A DNA stretch of 60,158 nucleotides from Clostridia bacterium. GTDB taxonomy: Bacteria; Bacillota; Clostridia; Oscillospirales; Acutalibacteraceae. This document shows, one piece after another, positions 44,501-49,726 of the stretch. The first letter of the stretch is position 1. Every line of letters starts with the position of its first letter. The stretch spans positions 1-60,158 of the forward strand of contig JAFZOL010000057.1 in NCBI GenBank assembly GCA_017550625.1, read 5' to 3'. The notes beneath the pieces were generated by a model. The model was given only the letters and a program-made list of their open reading frames with translations. It ran no database searches and was not told the origin of the DNA. The position numbers and the translations under genes are program-made.

Positions 44501-45115
44501 CTGCACTTCACCGAGCCCGAGGCCTATACCTCCGCAAACGGCGACACGGCGTACCGGATCCGCCTGACCACCCAGGGCAAGGCGGAGCTGCTGTCCAGAG
44601 TCCTCGATTACGGCATCAATCAGGTGATCTTCGAGGATAACTTCGACAAGCTGTCTGAGATCTTCTCCGGTCTCATCACCGACGACGATACGAGAGCCTT
44701 CGTGATCGGCCTGCTCAGCATCATGAAGCACGCGGATCAGGATTACAGAGACCTGCACGGCATCCACGACGTGGCGCTCGCCGAGCTGTTCTGGATCTTC
44801 TTCGGCGCCGACAGCGTGACCGACGCGGTGGCGGACTTCTTCTACCGCTATAAGGATCTCAACTTCTTCGAGATGCTTTACCTCATCTCCGACAAGGCGC
44901 CCGATTACATCCAGCGGATCGAATTCATTTACGCCGAGGTCCTTGCCGTTGAGTATCCGGCCGCGCTCGAGCTCATCGAAAACGCGGAAGACTATCTGAA
45001 ACCGCCTTACGAGTATAACGAGCATGAGACCGCTGTCGTGTCCGGCGTTCTCGGACGCATCCTCGCGTTCTTCACGCGGATCATCAGCTTCTTCAAGAAC
45101 CTGTTCGGCAGATAA
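38591..45115 (+). CDS. Giant secreted repeat protein 2 (about 2174 aa), paralogue of protein 1
   Basis: The frame is open from 38546, but a GTG at 38591, with GAAAGG ten bases upstream, begins a signal peptide aligned with the paralogue (LSLVMAFSVTAVALPQFAPTVFA). The N-terminal helical region matches protein 1 (LEETSTQLLNIL versus LNETSTQLLNIL; KIFTDAEAAME in both), as does the first module (NDGYNNTLLPIFEALG). Only two repeats follow, at residues about 1197 and 1655 (nt 42179, 43553). The first keeps features of repeat 1 of protein 1 (LGLDLTAVSYD-YSYGLVP) and the last those of its repeat 4 (PEG..TLWT.EKAVYMAEHLGDFLNDIV). The C-terminal domain is nearly identical, ending GVLGRILAFFTRIISFFKNLFGR. 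Function unknown; no enzyme or anchoring motif was seen. Confidence 0.85.
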   Translation: MKNKTLRKYLCIVLSLVMAFSVTAVALPQFAPTVFAANISDAQWNTLIAALKLDNVKDAQFNADGTNAVKADDPSGNLLVAAEAYYDAFNTYKAIQTGNGSENNAGANTRTASKVNAYIKNQLQTKMGDDFTAYNVANVLLGFNANYSLDTLSSNDYGTSARDGVTLKVTITNSVGVLGYDSIATLPDSVMTQVVYTYVHGDTYYSTGSGCNAVEHHYARLTSVTRTPTSANTSAIKTLYNVCVNNAAYFGYSFDELLALGEDGLAAAKTLFKTPYDALLNASGYSGAAAYEKYISAYDVAGLIDQIDAAIAIASYVEIAQWLQSKTEVVVAELSFQELSDLYFLMRTRYNNYKSAPAAAKSYLEENGYIDIDAADAKFIEIENEYELRYLRDVLAPRIEEDLALYATYDDDWVIATGPDAVSAAVSAAMIELESIRSDLSSKKPENVVAVFGEDYFETVIQPVIDGFEDVLDTNDLNRQFLNYQATYNSVFAPLTLNETSTQLLNILRQRDGWYSDLLAFAEELRNTNPELAAKIFTDAEAAMEAKINATYAALNAILEGEINDAYAIYLDLVEATGLVIDEVTMDNYNELRSSIGLIEVDAYEFLEGSPNFTLAPETVEKYEALRDILIALRNYDPSHTLSAYKYNAQTLEQIIRYVSAKDIVRDRDYAVEDADFANLIGVLQNLLTGDGLAALGVELDIAGTLDGIWNTFYTDKFVNTLMNALYPMLAELVRDQLNELVGSYLSLMGNLDDAFAKLNVGLSPKKVGNYVDSSKYPAIANALKGVTGSDSGFMYGDAEAGTNCWNSTEARNELYRAVVDENNEPVLDEDGNPTYELIFDWGIDAKETLAEKKEAFLEAVDSALKALQPLFMALLCNKAVAKTQIVSALGGLATVSMGMFANDGYNNTLLPIFEALGVHADALYDAKTYTRIRDIFEFGLFSPLADLLDQIKGTPLEKILDLLPNLAFAIQNQLFLELLHNLKVDLDISGGGCAGGIINNQLPAEGVSIDLYEELDFVDLLGVETFYDDIKTMDGVLKILMGLLMPAEEAEEGEEPAPELVLPHMDGAKLAMLGTDVEWNDSFRSKSQITYEGRVDVHANIIANRPQVMQFLVEFLLEAIKDENFLPAIQNMLAKEEEPAEGDEPAEPAPEEPAEATPDILTTILDNIITNGTDAIAAIFELIRPADPKYTMPDAIDWITEGNINSEDQYQVVWADFAGDVGDLNVKDYQTKWTKADISFVDSKFEQVLGYILKLDFVSEKIGGATTVGGAIEYLLANFITADTANSLVETIGGLFGGLELPEAIADLGLLEQLGLDVNAWDNMTFNFEPGDLDAFKAALVTILNPLNDILAYVLTGAKNLELSVLGLDLTAVSYDAYSYGLVPLLEALNSKAVPTTAYLQANPDKVVSGIVDALFSVVDQLLDDPIGFLRTVLPKLIYFIKVDGPKVAANHLLVSVNVLLDTIRPIYDIDLFALIKELTAKEDEEGNVEPGVDLNAILADPVSFLLQTVVGLVSEKLGITLQIDFELEDFVHTIHFTDPTRFDSANGDDGYTIALSEDGRLELLARTFDFVLGQVLFRDNFELITDAVAGLAGEGEEVPAIVTDILNNVKNNYPDSIVAAFRLLFPDRKDMRQEYNTYPRLEGYSPLKAAPVIEWTTEGNIGAADDWMGTDALPEGHKTLWTEEKAVYMAEHLGDFLNDIVIIFGEQLGGASTVEEAIDFLVKNYLTAENANAIAAALKNLIASLGLPDTIFDVAKQIGVDLTAWDDMSFSFADGDKTAFKNALIEIIDPIAPILRMILVDKGDLEGTVLDALPITIHGYDGYSYGIVPLLEALGATGVKTTSAFKADKAHVAKNLVDPVFSILDHLIADPIAFIEDVLPGILFYDYNKGVQVAIPNLLYAINVVLDTLFPIYDLDIYELVEEKTGVDLHFAEESPVDFLLTKIADVIEENTDVRINIDFTVATLTETLHFTEPEAYTSANGDTAYRIRLTTQGKAELLSRVLDYGINQVIFEDNFDKLSEIFSGLITDDDTRAFVIGLLSIMKHADQDYRDLHGIHDVALAELFWIFFGADSVTDAVADFFYRYKDLNFFEMLYLISDKAPDYIQRIEFIYAEVLAVEYPAALELIENAEDYLKPPYEYNEHETAVVSGVLGRILAFFTRIISFFKNLFGR

Positions 45116-45143
45116 TCAAGATCCTCATTTTCACGACCTTTAC

Positions 45144-45178
45144 GGGGCGGCCCTTCCGGTTTCGGAGGGGCCGCTCCG
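45144..45178 (+). terminator. Possible terminator of giant gene 2
   Basis: GGGGCGGCCCTTCC and GGAGGGGCCGCTCC form a strong stem, but only GGTTTATGG follows, so termination may be weak. Confidence 0.5.
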
Positions 45179-45225
45179 GTTTATGGAATCCGCGAAGCGT
45201 GCAGAAGAAAAATCGCGTTTTTATA

Positions 45226-45254
45226 TTGACAAACCGCGCCCGATGCAATATAAT
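45226..45254 (+). promoter_or_regulatory. Consensus promoter of the trpB2 T-box transcript
   Basis: TTGACA (45226-45231) and TATAAT (45249-45254), spacer 17 nt, both perfect. Confidence 0.88.
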
Positions 45255-45259
45255 ATCAC

Positions 45260-45528
45260 CAACACCTGTGAACGGGAGTAAGTACGCTTCGTTTTTCTTT
45301 CTCAGAGAGCCGCCTTTCGGTGCGACGCGGCAAAGAATGCGTTGCGGAATGGACCCGCGAGGGCGAACCGAAAGCGGCCGCGAGTAGGGGAGACGGGCGC
45401 CGCCCGTTACAGCGGATAGGCTTACGCAAAGCGAGAGCCGAACAGAGTGGGCGGTTTTTTTCCGTCAAGCAGGGTGGCACCGCAGGAAGTTTTCCTGTCC
45501 CGGCAAATTCCAGCCGGGGCGTTTTTTT
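45260..45528 (+). promoter_or_regulatory. T-box leader of trpB2 (Trp specifier UGG)
   Basis: The conserved T-box AGGGTGGCACCGC lies at about 45471-45483. Stem I carries the GAACGGGAGTAAGTACG-type start, AGAGAGCCGCC with GGTG in the distal region, and on the 3' side GGAA-TGG-ACC with TGG at 45350-45352, a tryptophan codon. The terminator is CCCGGC ... GCCGGG with GCGTTTTTTT (45499-45528). Uncharged tRNA(Trp) should allow readthrough into trpB2. Confidence 0.92.
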
Positions 45529-45551
45529 GTCCCGGAAACGGGGCTTTTTTT
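45529..45551 (+). terminator. Second terminator between the T-box and trpB2
   Basis: GTCCCG GAAA CGGGGC followed by TTTTTTT, directly after the T-box terminator and 28 nt before the trpB2 ATG. Confidence 0.75.
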
Positions 45552-45579
45552 CGTCCCGAAAAAGAAAGGAGAAAAAACC

Positions 45580-46953
45580 ATGAGCGAACAGCACATCCCC
45601 TACAAAATGTACCTCAACGAAAACGAGATCCCGTCGGCGTGGTATAATCTGCGCGCCGACATGCCGATCAAGCCGGCGCCGCTTTTGAACCCCGGCACGA
45701 AGCAGCCGATGACGGTGGACGAGCTCTCGGGCGTGTTCTGCCGCGAGCTTGCCGAGCAGGAGCTCGACAACGACACGCGCTTCATCCCGATCCCCGCCGA
45801 GATCCGCGATTTCTACCGCATGTACCGTCCGTCGCCCCTCGTGCGCGCCTATTTCCTTGAAGAAAAGCTCGGCACCCCGGCGCACATCTATTATAAGTTC
45901 GAGGGCAACAACACCTCGGGCAGCCACAAGCTCAACTCCGCCGTGGCGCAGGCCTATTACGCCAAAAAGCAGGGCCTCAGGGGCGTCACCACCGAGACGG
46001 GCGCGGGCCAGTGGGGCACGGCGCTCTCGATGGCGTGCTCGTTCTTCGGCCTCGACTGCAAGGTCTATATGGTCAAGGTCTCTTACGAGCAAAAGCCCTT
46101 CCGCCGCGAGGTCATGCGCACCTACGGCGCGTCCGTCACGCCTTCGCCCTCGATGGATACGGCGATCGGGCGCAAGATCAACGCCGAGCACCCCGGCACC
46201 ACGGGCAGCCTCGGCTGCGCCATCAGCGAGGCGGTCGAAACCGCGGTCGGCACGCCCGGCTACCGGTATGTGCTGGGCAGCGTGCTCAATCAGGTGCTGC
46301 TGCACCAGTCCGTGATCGGCCTCGAAACCAAGGCCGTGCTCGATAAATACGGCGTCAAGGCCGATATCGTGATCGGCTGCGCCGGCGGCGGCTCGAACCT
46401 CGGCGGCCTCATCGCCCCGTTCATGGGCGAAAAGCTGCGCGGCGAAAACGATTACCGCATCATCGCCGTCGAGCCCGCGTCCTGCCCGTCGTTCACCCGC
46501 GGACGCTACGCCTACGACTTCGCCGACACCGGCATGGTGTGCCCGCTCGCGAAGATGTATACCCTCGGCGCCGACTTCATCCCCGCGCCGAACCACGCCG
46601 GCGGCCTGAGGTACCACGGCATGAGCCCGGTGCTCTCCGAGCTCTACCACGAGGGCCTCATGGAGGCGGTCAGCGTCAAGCAGACCGACGTGTTCGAGGC
46701 GGCTGAGCTCTTCGCCCGTGTCGAGGGCATCCTGCCCGCGCCCGAATCGAGCCACGCCATCCGCGTCGCGATCGACGAAGCGCTCAAATGCAAAGAGACC
46801 GGCGAAGCAAAGAACATCGTCTTCGGCCTCACCGGCACCGGTTATTTCGATATGCTGGCTTACGAGAAGTTCCACGACGGCAAGATGACCGACTACGTGC
46901 CCACCGACGAGGAGCTCGCCGTCTACGCCGCCAAACTCCCGCAGATCGACTGA
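45580..46953 (+). CDS. trpB: Tryptophan synthase beta chain, TrpB2 type
   Basis: The 457-aa PLP enzyme joins indole and serine to form tryptophan. GSHKLNSA holds the PLP-binding lysine, ETGAGQWG is the catalytic loop, and GCAGGGSNLGG is the phosphate-binding loop. A long N-terminal segment (PYKMYLNENEIPSAWYNLRAD, RPSPLVRAYFLEE) and RGRYAYDFADTGMVCPLAKMYTLG mark the TrpB2 subgroup, which usually works without TrpA. No trpA or other trp gene is present here, so salvage of free indole is a reasonable inference. AAAGGAG precedes the ATG at 45580. It is controlled by the Trp T-box upstream. Confidence 0.93.
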   Translation: MSEQHIPYKMYLNENEIPSAWYNLRADMPIKPAPLLNPGTKQPMTVDELSGVFCRELAEQELDNDTRFIPIPAEIRDFYRMYRPSPLVRAYFLEEKLGTPAHIYYKFEGNNTSGSHKLNSAVAQAYYAKKQGLRGVTTETGAGQWGTALSMACSFFGLDCKVYMVKVSYEQKPFRREVMRTYGASVTPSPSMDTAIGRKINAEHPGTTGSLGCAISEAVETAVGTPGYRYVLGSVLNQVLLHQSVIGLETKAVLDKYGVKADIVIGCAGGGSNLGGLIAPFMGEKLRGENDYRIIAVEPASCPSFTRGRYAYDFADTGMVCPLAKMYTLGADFIPAPNHAGGLRYHGMSPVLSELYHEGLMEAVSVKQTDVFEAAELFARVEGILPAPESSHAIRVAIDEALKCKETGEAKNIVFGLTGTGYFDMLAYEKFHDGKMTDYVPTDEELAVYAAKLPQID

Positions 46954-46968
46954 CCCCGCAAAATCTCA

Positions 46969-46996
46969 TTGACTTCCCGTATTCTTTGTGTATAAT
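46969..46996 (+). promoter_or_regulatory. Promoter of a candidate small RNA (plus strand)
   Basis: TTGACT (46969-46974) and TATAAT (46991-46996), spacer 16 nt, 16 nt after the trpB2 stop. No ORF follows for over 500 nt. Confidence 0.65.
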
Positions 46997-47001
46997 CTAA
47001 T

Positions 47002-47073
47002 CGGACGGCATATCAAGGTTCGCTTCGAGCGTAGCTATGAAGGCTTCGGCATTCAGCTCTTGATTGCCGTCCG
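47002..47073 (+). ncRNA. Candidate structured RNA with a three-way junction
   Basis: CGGACGGCA (47002-47010) pairs with TGCCGTCCG (47065-47073), and the stem continues with ATCAAG/CTTGAT. Inside are two hairpins: CGCTTCGAGCG, and AGCTATGAAGGC TTCG GCATTCAGCT. It starts right after a good promoter. No T run follows on this strand, so the 3' end is unclear. I could not match it to a known family. Confidence 0.5.
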
Positions 47074-47106
47074 CTGCATTCTATAAATGTAATTATATAA
47101 AGTGAG

Positions 47107-47172
47107 AAAAAAAGCAGGCGCACTGCATATGGATGTTCACTCAGAATTGAGCTAACCCAACAGGCACCTACC
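47107..47172 (-). ncRNA. Candidate small RNA, single long hairpin with terminator
   Basis: On the minus strand AGGTGCCTG pairs with CAGTGCGCCT, with an inner GCTCA ATTC TGAGT hairpin, ending TGCTTTTTTT (47107-47113). The perfect-spacing promoter at 47179-47207 lies just upstream, giving an RNA of about 65 nt. It contains no clear ORF or known motif. Confidence 0.55.
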
Positions 47173-47178
47173 GTTAAT

Positions 47179-47207
47179 ACAATAGCAGATTATTGCTCGT
47201 TTGTCAA
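47179..47207 (-). promoter_or_regulatory. Promoter of the minus-strand small RNA
   Basis: Minus-strand TTGACA (47202-47207) and TATTGT (47179-47184), spacer 17 nt. It faces the plus-strand promoter at 46969. Confidence 0.68.
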
Positions 47208-47310
47208 GATGAACGGTAGCCCCATCGTCCTTGTTCCCGCACGCCGCTTTTCCCGCCGGAACAGATCCACTCAAATATCAATGTAATAATATATTAAAAT
47301 AGATCATACA

Positions 47311-47340
47311 ATTTTGTATTTTGTATTTTGCATTTTGCAT
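47311..47340 (+). repeat. Short ATTTTGT/ATTTTGC tandem repeat
   Basis: ATTTTGTATTTTGTATTTTGCATTTTGCAT gives four 7-nt units. It is a simple repeat in AT-rich spacer. Confidence 0.7.
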
Positions 47341-47383
47341 TGACCTACGCGGCTCCGCCGCGTTCCCGTGCACCCGTGCACCC

Positions 47384-47428
47384 GCGGCGCTTGCGCCGCT
47401 TTTTTTTCGCCCGAACGGGCATTTTTTT
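47384..47428 (+). terminator. Two consecutive terminator hairpins
   Basis: GCGGCGC TT GCGCCGC with TTTTTTTT (47384-47407) is followed by GCCCGAACGGGC and TTTTTTT (47409-47428). They insulate the MarR promoter from upstream transcription. Confidence 0.75.
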
Positions 47429-47430
47429 GC

Positions 47431-47459
47431 TTGCATTTCGTTTTGGATTGTGATATTAT
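47431..47459 (+). promoter_or_regulatory. Promoter of the MarR-ABC operon
   Basis: TTGCAT (47431-47436) and TATTAT (47454-47459), spacer 17 nt. Confidence 0.65.
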
Positions 47460-47479
47460 GTAGCTTGCAACGTAAATTC

Positions 47480-47497
47480 ACGGCGGTTTTCCGCCGT
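47480..47497. promoter_or_regulatory. Inverted repeat, possible MarR operator
   Basis: ACGGCGG TTTT CCGCCGT lies between the promoter and the TTG start of the marR gene. A palindrome in this place could be the autoregulatory site; it could also be only a leader hairpin. Confidence 0.4.
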
Positions 47498-47519
47498 TTC
47501 ACAGAAAGAGGCGATCCCA

Positions 47520-47987
47520 TTGACGGAACCGATCCCGATCGGGGTCCTGCTCAAGGTCTGCTCCCGCGAAAACGAGCTGCTTCTCAGCCAGAAGGCGGAG
47601 GAGCTCGGGCTCACCGGGGCGCAGCTGCACATCCTGCACTTCATCTGCCGCCATTCCGGCAGGGTCGTGCTCCGGGATATCGAGCAGAAGTTCGATCTCA
47701 CCCATGCCACCGCGTCGGGCATCATCACGCGGCTTGAAACAAAAGGCTTCATCCGGCGGCAAGAAGACGCCGCCGACCGCCGCCGCACCGTGCTGTTCGC
47801 CGAAGAAAAGGCGCTTTTCGTCGACGGCCAGGCGCACGATTTCATTGTCGCCAACGAGCACGCGATGCTCGGGGGCTTCTCTGAGGACGAAACCGCGGCG
47901 CTCAGGGCGTATCTCGTCCGGTTGCTTGAAAACCTCGGCGTAAAACCGCCTCGCCCGCGGTGCGAAAAGGAGGGACCCGCATGCTGA
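47520..47987 (+). CDS. MarR-family transcriptional regulator
   Basis: The 155-aa protein starts at a TTG (47520) with AAAGAGG nine bases upstream. The winged helix is at about residues 30-95: LTGAQLHILHFICRHSGRVVLRDIEQKFDLTHATASGIITRLETKGFIRRQEDAADRRRTV, with the wing arginines of MarR. It is the first gene of an operon with two ABC exporter subunits, and its stop overlaps the next start (ATGCTGA). By analogy it represses the exporter until a drug or metabolite binds; the ligand is not visible. Confidence 0.92.
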   Translation: MTEPIPIGVLLKVCSRENELLLSQKAEELGLTGAQLHILHFICRHSGRVVLRDIEQKFDLTHATASGIITRLETKGFIRRQEDAADRRRTVLFAEEKALFVDGQAHDFIVANEHAMLGGFSEDETAALRAYLVRLLENLGVKPPRPRCEKEGPAC

Positions 47988-49726
47988 AAAAACTATCCAA
48001 GAGCGTACGGGAATACAAAAAACCGGCGCTGCTCACGCCCCTCTTCATGATCGGCGAGGTCACGTGCGAGTGCGTCATCCCCACGCTCACGGCGTATCTT
48101 ATCAACACGATCCAGGCGAACGGCGCGTTTGCCGACATCGTGAAATACGGGCTGGGGCTTCTCGGCATGGCCATGCTCTCGCTCATGTTCGGGGCGCTCG
48201 CCGGCAAATTCGCGGCCGACGCCTCCACGGGCTTCGCCAAGAACCTCCGCAAGGACCTGTTCTATCGCGTCCAGTCGTTCTCGTTCGCGAACATCGACAA
48301 ATTCTCCACCTCGTCGCTCGTCACGCGCCTCACCACCGACGTCACGAACGTGCAGATGTCGTTCATGATGATCATCCGCGTGGCTGTGCGCGCCCCGCTG
48401 ATGCTCATCTTCTCGTCGATCATGAGCGCCAACCTCGGCGGCAAGCTTGCGTGGGTCTTCGTCGGCTTCCTGCCCCTGCTCGCTTTCGGCGTGATCATGA
48501 TGACCGTGTTCGTCATGCCGCTGTTCAAGGCCGTGTTCAAGAAATACGACGACGTCAACGCCTCGGTGCAGGAGAACATCAAGGGCATCCGGGTCGTCAA
48601 GAGCTTCGTGCGCGAGGAATATGAAAAAGAGAAATTCGGCAAGGCTTCCGATATGCTGCGCGCGAACTTCCTCAAGGCCGAGCGCATCATCGCCGGCGCG
48701 GCGCCGCTCATGCAGGTCGCGATGTACGGCTCGATGATCCTCTTGAGCTACTTCTGCGCCAAAAACGTCATCAACTACCTCGGCACGGATCTCGAGGTCG
48801 GCACCATCTCCGGCATGCTGACCTATTCCATGCAGATCCTCATGTCGCTGATGATGGCCACCATGATCTTCGTCACGGTCACCATCTCCATCGCCTCGGC
48901 CAAGCGCATCACCGAGGTGCTCGACGAAGAGAGCGACATCACCGCGCCCGAAGACCCGGTCACCGAGGTCGAAAGCGGCAGCGTCGACTTTGACCACGTG
49001 TCGTTCAAATACGTAAAAACCGCCGAAAACAACGCCCTCGACGACATCGACCTGCACATCCCCGCGGGCGCCACCGTCGGCGTCATCGGCGGCACGGGCG
49101 TCGGCAAGACCACGCTCATCCAGCTCATCTCCCGCCTCTACGACGTCACCGAGGGCGAAGTGAGAGTCGGCGGCGTGGACGTGAGGCGCTATGACCTCGA
49201 AACCTTACGCAACGAAGTCGCGGTCGTCTTGCAGAAAAACGTCCTCTTCTCGGGCACCATCAAAGAAAACATGCGCTGGGGCAAGCCCGACGCCACCGAC
49301 GAAGAGATCGAATACTACTGCCGTCTCGCGCAGGCGTCCGAGTTCATCGAGGCCTTCCCCGATAAATACGATACTTACATCGAGCAGGGCGGCGCGAACG
49401 TGTCGGGCGGCCAGCAGCAGCGGCTCTGCATCGCCCGCGCGCTCTTAAAGCAGCCGAAGATCCTGATCCTCGACGACTCCACCTCCGCCGTGGACACCCG
49501 CACCGACGCCCTCATCCGCAAGACCTTCCGTGAGGAGATCCCGAACACCACCAAGATCATCATCGCGCAGCGCATCGCCTCGGTGCAGGACGCCGACATG
49601 ATCGTGGTGATGGAAAACGGCAAAATCGACGCGGTCGGCACCCACGATACCCTCCTCGGCACCAACGAGATCTATACCGAGGTCTATGAATCCCAGACGA
49701 AGGGCGGTGATTTTGATGAGCAATGA
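47981..49726 (+). CDS. ABC exporter subunit 1 (ATPase fused to membrane domain, degenerate Walker B)
   Basis: The 581-aa half-transporter has a six-helix membrane domain (about residues 10-310) and an ATPase domain. Walker A is GGTGVGKTT, the signature is VSGGQQQR (canonical) and Walker B is ILILDDSTSAVD, with Asp in place of the catalytic Glu. This is the pattern of heterodimeric exporters such as BmrCD, LmrCD and TM287/288, where one ATP site does not hydrolyse. The start at 47981 follows AAAGGAGGG. Its stop overlaps the start of subunit 2. Confidence 0.93.
   Translation: MLKKLSKSVREYKKPALLTPLFMIGEVTCECVIPTLTAYLINTIQANGAFADIVKYGLGLLGMAMLSLMFGALAGKFAADASTGFAKNLRKDLFYRVQSFSFANIDKFSTSSLVTRLTTDVTNVQMSFMMIIRVAVRAPLMLIFSSIMSANLGGKLAWVFVGFLPLLAFGVIMMTVFVMPLFKAVFKKYDDVNASVQENIKGIRVVKSFVREEYEKEKFGKASDMLRANFLKAERIIAGAAPLMQVAMYGSMILLSYFCAKNVINYLGTDLEVGTISGMLTYSMQILMSLMMATMIFVTVTISIASAKRITEVLDEESDITAPEDPVTEVESGSVDFDHVSFKYVKTAENNALDDIDLHIPAGATVGVIGGTGVGKTTLIQLISRLYDVTEGEVRVGGVDVRRYDLETLRNEVAVVLQKNVLFSGTIKENMRWGKPDATDEEIEYYCRLAQASEFIEAFPDKYDTYIEQGGANVSGGQQQRLCIARALLKQPKILILDDSTSAVDTRTDALIRKTFREEIPNTTKIIIAQRIASVQDADMIVVMENGKIDAVGTHDTLLGTNEIYTEVYESQTKGGDFDEQ

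Noticed and set aside
39155-45025. 1956-aa open frame on the minus strand inside giant gene 2
   Set aside because: Same reasoning: a shadow of the plus-strand repeat gene, with no ribosome site, signal peptide or recognised domain.
47002-47073. Self-cleaving ribozyme
   Set aside because: The three-way junction lacks the hammerhead core (CUGAUGA and GAAA) and no cleavage motif was recognised.
47321-47737. 138-aa open frame overlapping the marR gene
   Set aside because: It starts in a simple repeat, crosses two terminators and reads marR out of frame.
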